Numbered from the stretch's first letter, positions 32,630 to 41,220 are shown. The stretch is DNA of 64,000 bases from Leadbetterella sp964563435 (GCA_964563435.1 CAZLXI010000008.1:62001-126000), one strand, 5' to 3'. The notes: a model not told the origin generated them from the sequence alone. Made by a program: numbers and translations.

Positions 32630-34123
32630 ATGACAGAAAATTTTGACCTATTTATTAGCCGTTTTAAAACCCGGCTGAAAGCGTTGTTTCATGATGAGTC
32701 CAATATTAACGAGCTAAGCCTGAACAGGGGGCTTCCGGATGATGTATGGAACGGAATCATGGAGATGAACCCTTTGTCGGTGGCAATACCCAAAGAATTC
32801 GGAGGCCGGGGAGCGGAGGTCAGGGAATGCCTGGGTATTCTTTCCGCAGCCTCATACGAGGCTTTGCCTCTTTCGCTGACCTTCGGAATCAACATTGCCC
32901 TGTTTCTGGAGCCGTTGGCCAAGTACGGTAACCCGGAGATACAGGCACCCATTTTTGAGCGGTTTATGAAAGAGCAGGCCATGGGCGGCCTGATGATCAC
33001 CGAACCCGATTACGGAAGTGATGCGCTGAATATGCGCACTGCCTATAGCGAAACCGCTGCAGGCTATTCCCTCAAAGGGCAGAAGCACTGGCAGGGACTG
33101 ACCGGTATGGCGGATTTCTGGATCGTGGCGGCCCGCAAAAAAGTACAGGAAAATGACCTGGCCCGCGATGTGGAATTTTTTGTGACCGATAACAGCCGAC
33201 CTGAACAGCAGATCGTTGTAGAGCATTATTTTAATAACCTGGGGCTCTATATGATTCCCTATGGGCTGAATACCGTAGATGTTCAGGTACCGAGCAATCA
33301 GAAACTGATCCAGCACAGTACCGGAATAAAAATGATGCTGGATATCCTTCATCGCAGCCGTCTGCAGTTTCCCGGCATGGGAATGGGCTTCATCCAACGG
33401 ATGCTGGATGAGGCTCTGGCTCATACTACCCGCCGGAAGGTAGGCGGACAGCCCCTGGTGGCCATGGACTCCGTACGGTTTCAGCTTTCCCGCATCCAGG
33501 CGGCCTATACGCTGGCTTCGGGCATGTGTGCCCACAGTTCTTCTATGAGCGGCATAGCCTTTGATGTGGCCGGAGAGGGAGTGCAGGCCAACAGTATGAA
33601 GGCGCTGGTGACCGACCTGATGCAGGAATCGGCGCAGATATGTGTCCAGCTTTCAGGATCCAGCGGTTATAAAATAGATCATATTGCCGGTCGCGGAATT
33701 GTAGACAGCCGGCCTTTCCAGATCTTCGAAGGCTCTAACGAAATGCTCTACACCCAGATCTCAGAGATTCTCGTCAAGCAAATGAGAAAGCTGAAAATCA
33801 CTAATTTCAGTGAGTATCTGACTCATTTTGAAACTACGTCCCGTGTGGCGCCTCTTTTCCGGAAATATCTTGACTTTGAGCTTCCCGCCGTATTGGTGCA
33901 GCGGCAAACCGTGGTATTGGGTAAGATCATTGCCCGCCTGGTGTGTCTCCAGTATGTGGATGAGATGGTGGAAAAGGGCTTCCGCAAGGACCTGTTTGAA
34001 AACTGCGTAAAGCATATCCGGATGGATGTGAAGAAACTGACCACCGACCTGTCGGATTATAATAACGCCGAACCGATCATCGATTACCGGGAGGATTCAG
34101 CCTGGGCAGATTATATCGGGTAA
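32630..34123 (+). CDS. Acyl-CoA dehydrogenase family protein
   Basis: 497 aa flavoenzyme. The ACAD core is visible: a helical N-terminal domain, the middle beta-domain with GGLMITEPDYGSDALNMRT and FWIVAARKK, and a C-terminal helical part including RLQFPGMGMGFIQRMLDEAL and RPFQIFEGSNEMLYTQ, the typical IYEGTNEIQ-like end. A tail of ~100 residues past this motif is longer than in classical members. The substrate and cellular role are unknown; no beta-oxidation genes are adjacent. It is convergent with the membrane protein gene, and a GTAGAGACG hairpin lies between them. Confidence 0.85.
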   Translation: MTENFDLFISRFKTRLKALFHDESNINELSLNRGLPDDVWNGIMEMNPLSVAIPKEFGGRGAEVRECLGILSAASYEALPLSLTFGINIALFLEPLAKYGNPEIQAPIFERFMKEQAMGGLMITEPDYGSDALNMRTAYSETAAGYSLKGQKHWQGLTGMADFWIVAARKKVQENDLARDVEFFVTDNSRPEQQIVVEHYFNNLGLYMIPYGLNTVDVQVPSNQKLIQHSTGIKMMLDILHRSRLQFPGMGMGFIQRMLDEALAHTTRRKVGGQPLVAMDSVRFQLSRIQAAYTLASGMCAHSSSMSGIAFDVAGEGVQANSMKALVTDLMQESAQICVQLSGSSGYKIDHIAGRGIVDSRPFQIFEGSNEMLYTQISEILVKQMRKLKITNFSEYLTHFETTSRVAPLFRKYLDFELPAVLVQRQTVVLGKIIARLVCLQYVDEMVEKGFRKDLFENCVKHIRMDVKKLTTDLSDYNNAEPIIDYREDSAWADYIG

Positions 34124-34158
34124 CATATAGTAGTGACCAGGGAATACTGCGGCCGGGT

Positions 34159-34186
34159 GTAGAGACGCAAAATTTTTCGTCTCTAC
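34159..34186. terminator. GTAGAGACG hairpin at a convergent junction
   Basis: Perfect 9-bp stem GTAGAGACG/CGTCTCTAC with an AT-rich loop CAAAATTTTT, lying between the convergent stops at 34123 and 34200. Similar GTAGAGACG hairpins are common in Bacteroidota intergenic regions (from memory). A degenerate relative occurs around 55416-55450. It probably ends transcription from both sides. Confidence 0.6.
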
Positions 34187-34199
34187 CGAACGGGTCGTC

Positions 34200-34868
34200 T
34201 TATCGTCTGCCCGCCAGCATCAACCCCTTTGACCCCCGGTAAAAATAAATGGCGCCAATGAACATGAACATGTGGGCCAGGTCGGCATGGTTAAACCATT
34301 GACTGATGCTGAGCCGGGCTACAAACACCACTGCGCATACAAAGATCCACCCTACCCCGATCATCATGTCTTTCATCACTGCGGGGTAATGCCCCCTGCG
34401 GTAGTTGTACAGACAGAAGCTGAAGACCACCACCAGGAAACCGTAAGTGGAATGGATCTGTACATACAGGAAATCCAGCGTGCCGAAGGCCAGTGCCATG
34501 AATATCAGGAGTTCAATGATGTTAAATACAGAGAAGAACCGGAGCATTCGGGGGCTGAGCTCCGAGGCAGAGAAATGGATCATCACCCGCTCCAGCAGGT
34601 TAACGGCGATCATACTCAGCAGCCAGCCCGGAAGCTTCCAGAAGAAGCCCAGCGCGTACAGAAATCCGTGCCCGACAATACCCCCGAGGAGGGTGGCGAT
34701 GCCCATCAGGATGAAGTAAAGCATGATCTGCCGGTGTATGCCACTACCGCTATAAAGAGGTCTCAGCTTCCAGGCACAGATCAGGCAGGTAATCCCTACC
34801 AGCACATCCGTAGCGGTGGTTACCGGTTCATCGATTCGTATCCCGAAAGGAAAAACGGAGGGCTGCAT
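34200..34868 (-). CDS. Multi-pass membrane protein, unknown function (possibly DUF6962)
   Basis: 222 aa from ATG 34868 (MQPSVFPFGIRIDEPVTTATD), chosen because an upstream frame would overlap the DinB gene. About seven membrane helices with a distinctive IDEPVTTATDVLVGITCLICAWKL start and a conserved His pair later (HADLAHMFMFIGAIYFYRG). I believe this is the DUF6962 family, but am unsure; no biochemical role is known to me. It lies 14 nt downstream of the DinB gene and may be co-transcribed with it. Confidence 0.7.
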   Translation of the reverse strand: MQPSVFPFGIRIDEPVTTATDVLVGITCLICAWKLRPLYSGSGIHRQIMLYFILMGIATLLGGIVGHGFLYALGFFWKLPGWLLSMIAVNLLERVMIHFSASELSPRMLRFFSVFNIIELLIFMALAFGTLDFLYVQIHSTYGFLVVVFSFCLYNYRRGHYPAVMKDMMIGVGWIFVCAVVFVARLSISQWFNHADLAHMFMFIGAIYFYRGSKGLMLAGRR

Positions 34869-34882
34869 ATGTATATCAGAAA

Positions 34883-35437
34883 TCACCAGCCTACAAATCC
34901 GATAGGAGTGATGCCGTTCAGCCTCAGGTAGCAGACGGCCTGTCCCCGGTGGTGAATAATATGATTTTCCAGGGCGTAAAACAGTCGCCATAAAGGGATA
35001 TCCTCCGACCCGAAGCTGGTCATCTCCGGGAGCTTTTCATCGGGAGTTTCCCTGACCACCTTCCTGACCCACTCGTAAAAACCCTGCAACTGTTCTCCCA
35101 GCTGTTGCTTCGATAATTTTGACCAGTAGCCGCCTTTCATGGTTACCGCTTCGTAGGGGTCTTCTATGCCCAGACGCAGGGCCAGCTGGGCTGAATTGAA
35201 AATGATACAATGTACAAACTGCGTGCGCCAGGAAAAAGATTCCGGTGTATATTTCCAGTTCATGAGCCTCTCCGGCATCTGCCCGTACAGTTCCAGGGTA
35301 TATTTTTCAGAACTCTTCCAGGCCGTCAGAAACTCCTCGCGAAAACGTTGATTTTCAGATGTGTTTCCGGCCAGGACAGGACTGCCTATCAGGCTTAATC
35401 CTATAGACTTCAGTACATTTTTTCGTGTAATTTTCAT
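34883..35437 (-). CDS. DinB-family protein with N-terminal signal
   Basis: 184 aa. The first ~23 residues (KITRKNVLKSIGLSLIGSPVLA) form a signal-like segment, which is unusual because most DinB proteins are cytoplasmic. The DinB four-helix bundle follows with metal-binding His positions in TQFVHCIIFNSAQL and ALENHIIHHRGQAVCYLRL, the usual family block ending in GITP. Some bacillithiol/mycothiol-type S-transferases belong here, but the substrate is unknown. It ends 14 nt before the membrane protein gene and begins 2 nt after the beta-propeller gene, so the three are likely one operon. Confidence 0.85.
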   Translation of the reverse strand: MKITRKNVLKSIGLSLIGSPVLAGNTSENQRFREEFLTAWKSSEKYTLELYGQMPERLMNWKYTPESFSWRTQFVHCIIFNSAQLALRLGIEDPYEAVTMKGGYWSKLSKQQLGEQLQGFYEWVRKVVRETPDEKLPEMTSFGSEDIPLWRLFYALENHIIHHRGQAVCYLRLNGITPIGFVGW

Positions 35438-35439
35438 TA

Positions 35440-36453
35440 TTATTCAAAGATCATTATTCCGCTTGGTTTTTGAGATACCGGCAATCTCTTCAGAAGCTTC
35501 ATATCGTCGCAATCGAAAACCATTATCGTATCTTCCGCAGGAGAGAGAGCCAGAAGTTTAGTGAAGTTTCGGTAAAAAGCGAAGCGATACACAGGGGATC
35601 CGGTGTGAACCTGCCCTTTTCGCTCCCATTGTTTTTTCTCATTTTCACTATAAACATATAAAACAGGTCGATCGCCGGCTGCTATCCATATTTCCCGGCT
35701 CATAGCATTGTATTTCATAAAACCGGGTTCAAAATCAAAGTCAATATAACCAGTAACTTTCATCTGATCAAGGTCAATTATGTTAAGTGATTTCCTTGAC
35801 CGGTTTTCTACAAAAATCTTGTTTTCATAACCGGGCCAGACATGGTCGGGGTAGGGATCTACTTTAATATTCTTAAACACCTTGTAGGTTTGGGTATCAA
35901 TCACATTTACAAAGCTACTCTCACCGCAGGCCACAACGGCATATTTTTCATCAGGAGAGAAAATGACGCCTGAGGGGTCCGGGTCTACGGGAATACTATG
36001 CTTTAAAGTGCCCTCAGGAAGGGCGTAAACATATACGCGACCCCTGTGAGTATAGCCGGAGGTCCAGAGCTCTGTGCCACCCCTGTTAATGATTGTATTG
36101 TAGTTGGCATCAGGCACATCTATCCAAAGCTTCTTTTCAGGTTTATTCAGCGGAATAACGAGGGCTCCCCCCGGCTTGCTGAGATGATGTAATCCGGAAT
36201 GACCGGTAGAAAAATCATATTGGGGAAGCGCTATGGATAACAAGGAAGACATTTCCGAAAAACTGACATGGTTTGCATGATAGGTGCTGTCGGGGTATGG
36301 TAACTCTGCTTTTCGGATCTCCATTTTATCAAGATCCAGGATTTCTGCCTTATTCTCCCTGTTACTGATGATCAGAGCCTCTCCTTTTTTAATGAAAGAG
36401 GTGTGGCAGGAATAAAGCCCTAAGACGAGTATCAGATAAGAGAAACGCATCAT
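35440..36453 (-). CDS. YncE-like beta-propeller lipoprotein
   Basis: 337 aa with a short lipoprotein signal ending LGLYSC (lipobox, acylated Cys16 or 17 depending on the ATG chosen). The body is a six/seven-bladed propeller with repeated blade signatures such as NVIDTQTYKVFKNIKVDPYPD, LNIIDLDQMKVTGYIDF and MVFDCDDMKLLKRLPVSQKPSG. Propellers of this kind bind partner proteins or ligands at the cell surface in Bacteroidota, often near TonB receptors or metal loci. Here it lies divergent from a copper-type gene set (36732-39829). It is the first gene of the minus-strand operon continuing with DinB. Confidence 0.8.
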   Translation of the reverse strand: MMRFSYLILVLGLYSCHTSFIKKGEALIISNRENKAEILDLDKMEIRKAELPYPDSTYHANHVSFSEMSSLLSIALPQYDFSTGHSGLHHLSKPGGALVIPLNKPEKKLWIDVPDANYNTIINRGGTELWTSGYTHRGRVYVYALPEGTLKHSIPVDPDPSGVIFSPDEKYAVVACGESSFVNVIDTQTYKVFKNIKVDPYPDHVWPGYENKIFVENRSRKSLNIIDLDQMKVTGYIDFDFEPGFMKYNAMSREIWIAAGDRPVLYVYSENEKKQWERKGQVHTGSPVYRFAFYRNFTKLLALSPAEDTIMVFDCDDMKLLKRLPVSQKPSGIMIFE

Positions 36454-36514
36454 GTACTAAACTTTTAACACCTGTGTTTAGTTCAATGTAAGACTCCCTG
36501 CGTATAAAAAAATG

Positions 36515-36690
36515 AATTAGCGCCTGTGAATATGAATCCGGTCTTTTACTGCTGCCCGCCATCCCGCAAACTATCCGAATGTGGCCTGCCGGAGCAAGAG
36601 GGCCGGGCAAAGTTGCCAAACACCATAGGGGCATTTCCATCTGTTTTGGCACAGGTACGGAGAAGTTACCGGAAGCATTTGCACCCTGTT
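36515..36690 (+). other. Possible degenerate cobalamin-riboswitch-like segment
   Basis: The 278-nt divergent spacer contains GAATCCGGT at 36534-36542 and CCCGCAAACT at 36563-36572 with 20 nt between, an arrangement reminiscent of the cobalamin riboswitch core (GAATCCGGTG...CCCGCAACTG). A short CGGT/ACTG pairing lies between them. No convincing B12 box (AGTCAGGAGACCTGCC type) is present, although AGCAAGAGGGCCGGGC at 36593 sits where one might be. This may be a decayed riboswitch or chance. No coding capacity is seen. Confidence 0.2.
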
Positions 36691-36731
36691 TATTTATTGA
36701 ATAGATTTGTTGTGCATTAACAGAGCGTATA

Positions 36732-37115
36732 CTGGGATATATAAAGCAAATATTTACCATAGGGCTTACCGGGCTTATTCTGATCCGGTCTGTGATAATA
36801 CCTGTGGTCTTTGTTGATTACGAACTGCGGAAAGACTATATTGTTCAGAATTTCTGTATAAATAAAGATAAGCCGGCCCTGGAATGTGACGGTAAATGTT
36901 TTCTGGCCAAAAAGCTGAACGAAGCGCGGGAAAAGGAAGCCGAGTCTGCTTTTGTTTCTTATCTTCTCACGATGGAAAGCCATTATCTTCCCCCGGTTTT
37001 TAGGCTTCAGTTTATTCCGGAGATATTTTTTGAGGCCTCGCGGCAGCTGTTTGCGGAAAAGTCTCTTTCCCTGCAAAGTATTTGTTTTGGTTTTTTTCAT
37101 CCGCCCCGGGTATAA
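36732..37115 (+). CDS. Small membrane protein with CINKDKPxxxCxGKC motif
   Basis: The conserved part is unmistakable for a small Bacteroidota family: one N-terminal membrane helix, then NFCINKDKPALECDGKCFLAKKL with three cysteines (CX10-11CX3C), then a variable tail. The function is unestablished; such peptides often sit next to copper and TonB-receptor genes, and the cysteines could bind metal. No ATG exists in frame before the motif: GTG 36792 would cut the helix, while CTG 36732 gives LGYIKQIFTIGLTGLILIRS with a full helix, so I set the start there. Divergent from the propeller gene, upstream of mbnP. Confidence 0.65.
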   Translation: MGYIKQIFTIGLTGLILIRSVIIPVVFVDYELRKDYIVQNFCINKDKPALECDGKCFLAKKLNEAREKEAESAFVSYLLTMESHYLPPVFRLQFIPEIFFEASRQLFAEKSLSLQSICFGFFHPPRV

Positions 37116-37303
37116 TCTTACCTGTTTTATCCGGTTGTATTCAAACAGGCCGGCCATGAGTACTGTCATTTCTTAAGGCCTGACGAAAAGGGGCCTTGCC
37201 TGAGGGTTTTGTACCAGCCGCCTGTCTTGTGATTACTTCTGTCAGACTAAGTACAAACATTTAATTATCTACCGGAACGGCCTTCCGGAATAAATCAGAA
37301 TAA

Positions 37304-38056
37304 ATGAAAAGGATCATCATTTTATGGAGTCTCTGTATAGTAGCTCAAGCCGGCTATGCCCAGAAGACAGGAAATGTGGAAATCAGCTTTCATCATCTTT
37401 TCAACGGTCAGGAAGTGACTTTTGATAAAACCTATACAAATGTTCACGGAGAAGATATGAAGTTTACCACCATCAATTATTTTCTCAGCAACATCAGCCT
37501 GCAGCGCAAAGACAGTACCTGGTATGATATACCGCAGGACAGTGCCTATTTTATTGTCAGGTATACTCCTGAAAAAGATCTCCGGAAAATCATGCTGATG
37601 AATATACCGGAAGAACAATATACCGGTATACGATTTGTAATCGGGGTGGATAGCCTGAGAAATACCCTGGGCATTGAGCATCGAACCGGCAACCTCGATG
37701 TGGGCGCTGCCGCCCGCGGGATGTATTGGGTATGGAACTCCGGATATATTTTTTTTAAACTGGAGGGAACCTCATCGGCCTCTACCGAAAAGATGAAATA
37801 CCGTTTTACATACCATATCGGAGGGTTTGGAGGTTACCGGACCAGAACCATAAATTCTATCCGTATGAAAGAGCTGGGATTTGATCCTTTCAACGTTTCT
37901 TCGGAGTCTTTAATAAAACTCGGAGTAAATGTAAATCTGGATAAGTTTTTCTATGGTCATTACGACCTTAAAATCTCCGAAAAACCGAACGTAATGTGGG
38001 GAGCTGAGGCAGAAAAAATTGCAGATAATTACAGGGAGGTTTTTGAAGCAAGATGA
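37304..38056 (+). CDS. mbnP: MbnP-family copper-binding protein
   Basis: 250 aa with an N-terminal signal peptide (RIIILWSLCIVAQAGYA-Q). MbnP proteins are secreted copper binders whose copper site is finished by oxidation of a tryptophan to kynurenine by the partner MbnH. The family signature GMYWVWNSGYIFFKLEG is present with Trp142 and Trp144, one of which should be the oxidised residue. The N-terminal VEISFHHLFNGQ segment and the TYHIGGFGG block are further family landmarks. It overlaps the mbnH gene by 4 nt (ATGA), so the pair is translationally coupled. It presumably acts in copper acquisition or handling in the periplasm. Confidence 0.88.
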   Translation: MKRIIILWSLCIVAQAGYAQKTGNVEISFHHLFNGQEVTFDKTYTNVHGEDMKFTTINYFLSNISLQRKDSTWYDIPQDSAYFIVRYTPEKDLRKIMLMNIPEEQYTGIRFVIGVDSLRNTLGIEHRTGNLDVGAAARGMYWVWNSGYIFFKLEGTSSASTEKMKYRFTYHIGGFGGYRTRTINSIRMKELGFDPFNVSSESLIKLGVNVNLDKFFYGHYDLKISEKPNVMWGAEAEKIADNYREVFEAR

Positions 38057-39075
38057 GAAAAATAATTGTAGTATCAGGCGTAGCAATATTTCTGGGAGTG
38101 AGTGCATTTACTATTCATAAAAAATCTTTTCCGGAGATTCCGTCTAATTTTCCGGCACCGGTGTATGATCTGTCGGCTAATCCTGTAACCCAAGCCGGAT
38201 TTGAATTGGGTAAAACGCTTTTCTACGATCCCATCCTGTCGAGTGACGGTTCTGTTTCCTGCGGATCATGCCACCAGCAGTGGGCGGGTTTTACGAATGA
38301 AGACCATACGGGAAGCCACGGGGTCGGAAACCAGGTAGGCCTGCGTAATGCTCTTCCGTTGTTCAATCTTATTTTTTACGAACATTTCTTTTGGGACGGC
38401 GGCGTGCATAACCTTGATCTTACTCCTATGAACGCTATCGAGAACCCTATAGAGCTGAATGAAACGCTGGATAATATTCTCAGGAAACTCAATGAATCGG
38501 TATTTTATAAAGAGAAATTCAGAAAGACGTACAGAGTGGAACAAATCACTTCCAGGGAGTTTCTGCAAAGCCTGACACAGTTTCTGGCGGGTATGATCTC
38601 CGCTAACAGCCCATATGACAGGTACATCCGGCAGGAAGGGGGGACGCTTGGAGAAGAAGAGCTTGCCGGAATGGCACTGGTGAAACAAAAGTGTGCGCCC
38701 TGCCATTCCACAGATTTGTTTACCGACCGCTCTTTTCGTAATGCCGGCGTGGAAAACAGTTTTCGCTTTGATAAGGGCAGAGAAGAGATCACATTGAACG
38801 CAGGCGACAGGGGCAGGTTCAGGGTACCCACCCTGCGAAACCTGGATTATACGGCTCCGTATATGCATGACGGGAGCATCGGCACACTCGAAGAAGTTTT
38901 GGAGCATTATAATTCAGGAATGGAAGACCAGGAAACCCTGGATCCCCTTTTCAGGCAAAGAAGCGGTCTCCCCGGACTCACACTCAGTGACACGGAGAAG
39001 AGACAGATACTGGCATTTCTGAAAACCCTGAATGACCATGAATTTATAAGGAACAGGCGTTTTTCAGAACAATAA
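38053..39075 (+). CDS. mbnH: MbnH-like di-heme cytochrome c peroxidase
   Basis: 340 aa with an N-terminal signal-anchor helix (IIVVSGVAIFLGVSAFTI). Two c-type heme sites: CGSCH (70-74) and CAPCH (214-218), the arrangement of bacterial cytochrome c peroxidases and MauG. The pairing with mbnP makes the MbnH subfamily very likely: it forms a high-valent di-heme state that oxidises a tryptophan of MbnP. DGSIGTLEEVLEHYNSGM is the C-terminal block of the family. It overlaps the mbnP stop. Cytochrome c maturation genes are not in the window. Confidence 0.88.
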   Translation: MRKIIVVSGVAIFLGVSAFTIHKKSFPEIPSNFPAPVYDLSANPVTQAGFELGKTLFYDPILSSDGSVSCGSCHQQWAGFTNEDHTGSHGVGNQVGLRNALPLFNLIFYEHFFWDGGVHNLDLTPMNAIENPIELNETLDNILRKLNESVFYKEKFRKTYRVEQITSREFLQSLTQFLAGMISANSPYDRYIRQEGGTLGEEELAGMALVKQKCAPCHSTDLFTDRSFRNAGVENSFRFDKGREEITLNAGDRGRFRVPTLRNLDYTAPYMHDGSIGTLEEVLEHYNSGMEDQETLDPLFRQRSGLPGLTLSDTEKRQILAFLKTLNDHEFIRNRRFSEQ

Positions 39076-39120
39076 GACGGTTTAAGCCCGGATTATGCAT
39101 TAGTTTACGGGCAGGTGATG

Positions 39121-39129
39121 TATGTTTGC
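39121..39129 (+). promoter_or_regulatory. Bacteroidota -7 promoter element before the DUF2911 gene
   Basis: TATGTTTGC is an exact TAnnTTTG -7 element, 44 nt before the DUF2911 start, so this lipoprotein gene can be expressed separately from mbnPH. No clear -33 box was found. Confidence 0.5.
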
Positions 39130-39172
39130 AAAATAGCTGCCTTTTGTACGGATCAGAATTATTAAAAACTAA

Positions 39173-39829
39173 ATGAAAAGTAACATGAAACAATATGTAT
39201 TTATTCTTGCGGCAGGTATATTAACCTGGGCCTGTAACGCAAAAAAAGAAGGCCGGGAGCAGGAATCCGACAGCCACGGCAGCCATGGTGACGGAGGACA
39301 CGGAATGAAAACCGGCGCTTATCAAGGATACCTTGATAGCCTCCAGAGCGGGCTCATCGCAGAAGATACCTTAAAGGGCAGCCCCACAAGGGTAGCCATG
39401 AATACCGTGGGTAAGTCGCATGTGCATATTACTTATCAGTCGCCGGGAGTAAAAGGGCGTGTGATATGGGGCGGGCTGGTATCCTATAACACCGTGTGGG
39501 TAACGGGCGCACATAGCGCCACTCATGTGCTGATTATGCATCCGGTAGAAATAGACGGTAAACGTATCGAGAAAGGTACCTATGCCCTCTTTACCATTCC
39601 TGGCGAAAAGGAGTGGACGTTTATCCTGAATAAAAATTATAAACAGCACCTGGCAGACAATTATAAGGAGTCGGAAGATGTTTTAAGGGTGAATGTTACG
39701 CCATTGGAAAATGTATTCACTCCCCGGCTGACGTATACGGTAGAGGCTGTAAATGAAACGGAAGGCAAAATAGGGATGAGCTGGGACAAGCTGAAAATTG
39801 AAGTTCCGTTTAAGTCCCTGGAGGAATAA
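39173..39829 (+). CDS. DUF2911 lipoprotein with His-rich N-terminus
   Basis: 218 aa. The lipobox is ILTWAC (acylated Cys22), so it is anchored at the periplasmic face or cell surface. Directly after it comes a histidine/glycine-rich segment, SHGSHGDGGHGMK (residues ~33-46), a likely metal-chelating tail, then the DUF2911 domain with KSHVHITYQSPGVKGRVIWGGL, WRTGAxE-like VTGAHSATHV and GKRIEKGTYALFTIPG. The domain's role is unknown. The His-rich linker and location after mbnPH suggest a copper chaperone or scavenger, which is inference. Own promoter at 39121. Confidence 0.85.
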   Translation: MKSNMKQYVFILAAGILTWACNAKKEGREQESDSHGSHGDGGHGMKTGAYQGYLDSLQSGLIAEDTLKGSPTRVAMNTVGKSHVHITYQSPGVKGRVIWGGLVSYNTVWVTGAHSATHVLIMHPVEIDGKRIEKGTYALFTIPGEKEWTFILNKNYKQHLADNYKESEDVLRVNVTPLENVFTPRLTYTVEAVNETEGKIGMSWDKLKIEVPFKSLEE

Positions 39830-39945
39830 TTACTTTTAGAATAGTTCTTAATAGGAGATAATTATTTATATATTCGTGATAATCGGCAGCGGATTTCAGA
39901 AACAGGATTAATTTTGTGAACTGTTTTGAACAGGACTTCAACGAT

Positions 39946-40269
39946 ATGGATAATCAGGTCAAATCTACGGTATTGGCAAGACTACAGGAAAAATGGGGGT
40001 TGGAAAGCCTTTTTCAGGTAATCGCCGTTTTAATTGTATTTTCACTTGCGGGCTCGTCGGTGGTATTTCTGCGAAAAACCTTCTTCGGTTTCCTGGGGTT
40101 TGATGAGCATACTTCTGTATGGGTGAAGACCATCACCTATATTTTGTTTGTTTTTCCGGCTTACCAGGTACTCCTGCTCACCTACGGCTTCATTTTGGGT
40201 CAGTTCGGCTTTTTCTGGGAAAAAGAGAAGAAAATGGGAAAATGGATCGCCGGGAAGTTCCGGAGATAA
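39946..40269 (+). CDS. DUF6787-family small membrane protein
   Basis: 107 aa from ATG 39946; a GTG at 39916 would add ten polar residues and is less likely. Segment LQEKWGLESLFQVIAVLIVFSLAGSS contains the first membrane helix, and a second follows at ~65-90 (TITYILFVFPAYQVLLLTYGFILGQ) ending FFWEKEKKMGKW. This WGLES...FFWxKE pattern is that of DUF6787, a Bacteroidota family without known function. It follows the DUF2911 gene by 116 nt. Confidence 0.75.
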   Translation: MDNQVKSTVLARLQEKWGLESLFQVIAVLIVFSLAGSSVVFLRKTFFGFLGFDEHTSVWVKTITYILFVFPAYQVLLLTYGFILGQFGFFWEKEKKMGKWIAGKFRR

Positions 40270-40338
40270 ACCCCGGTTGTGTATTGGATTCTTTAGAAAT
40301 TTTCCACCCATTTCAGGGTTAAAAACCGGAGGAAAGAC

Positions 40339-40712
40339 TCACGTAACTTTTATGACCATATTGCCTGTTTTCTGTCCTGTCTCCACATAGTTATAGTCAT
40401 TTACTATTTCATCCAGAGGATAATACCGGTCAATCACCGGCGGTATTTACCGTTTTCAACCAGATGTTTGCGGAAATCCAGGTCTTCCTGTTTTATATAT
40501 GGGATGGGCAAGAGTACCTTTTTGCCGCCTGACAGCGGTGTTAAAAGGGCCAAGAACACATTCGCTCCGTTTTTACCTAATTCCGTGGAAACGTACAGCC
40601 CTTTTTCAGTTAGCAGCTTTTTGCAGGCTTTGAATGAAGTTTTCCCTACCGCATCAAGCACAAAATGAAACGGTTCATCGGTTTGCGTAAAATCCTGAGT
40701 TTGGTAATCCAT
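40339..40712 (-). pseudogene. Remnant of an MDR-type alcohol dehydrogenase/quinone reductase
   Basis: Residues corresponding to the C-terminal part of a zinc-type MDR reductase are readable in two frames: DEPFHFVLDAVGKTSFKACK and KGLYVSTELGKN in one (40712-40434), then a frameshift near 40437 (one base lost) into PVIDRYYPLDEIVNDY and TGNMVIKVT, ending at the TGA at 40339. The N-terminal catalytic domain is missing. It is a truncated, frameshifted gene, not expressed as an enzyme. Confidence 0.75.
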
Positions 40713-40741
40713 GACCCTGTGCCTGTGAGCCTAGGCCCCGT

Positions 40742-41101
40742 TTAATCTTTCAGGGCTTTTGCGATATCTTTACACATTTTTCGGATCCTTTCGTAGTTTT
40801 CTTCAGAATTTTTCCGCCTTTCACAAATAATCTTCAACGAGCCCGGGTGAGAATAAATGTAGAAAAACATACCATTGTCAAACCCGAGATCCGCATCCAG
40901 GTCTGTATTGGTAAACGACATTCCGCTGTCTCTCAGATGACGGGAAAGAATGTTTTGTACAGTACCGGTTTCTGATTCGGGGTAATCTGCCGTAAACTGG
41001 TAAGTAAGATCGTCTGTCACTTTTTCGGTGATATTGGTACCGTTACGCTGACACATCAGAAATGCAGGAGAAAGGAATACAATGAGCAATAGCTTTTTCA
41101 T
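40742..41101 (-). CDS. Small lipoprotein-like secreted protein, unknown
   Basis: 119 aa from ATG 41101 (MKKLLLIVFLSPAFLMC). The signal ends in AFLMC, consistent with a lipobox, so it is probably a lipoprotein. The mature part has DLTYQFTADYPESETGTVQNI, then FDNGMFFYIYSHPGSLKIIC and a helical end; the fold looks like a small alpha/beta domain with a second Cys pair (residues ~93 and ~108). I recognise no family. It sits alone between the MDR remnant and the divergent GH3 gene. Confidence 0.65.
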   Translation of the reverse strand: MKKLLLIVFLSPAFLMCQRNGTNITEKVTDDLTYQFTADYPESETGTVQNILSRHLRDSGMSFTNTDLDADLGFDNGMFFYIYSHPGSLKIICERRKNSEENYERIRKMCKDIAKALKD

Positions 41102-41220
41102 AAGTTTTTCATTTTTTCTCAAAATTAATACATAGCATAGTATTATGCAATACAAAGTACTATATTTTACATTGATTTAAAAAATATCCTGTTTCATTGA
41201 TCCTGAAAGGCCTTTTTTCT

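Noticed and set aside
36389..36760. Minus-strand frame of 123 codons upstream of the propeller gene
   Set aside because: It overlaps the riboswitch-like spacer and both neighbours, with no domain.
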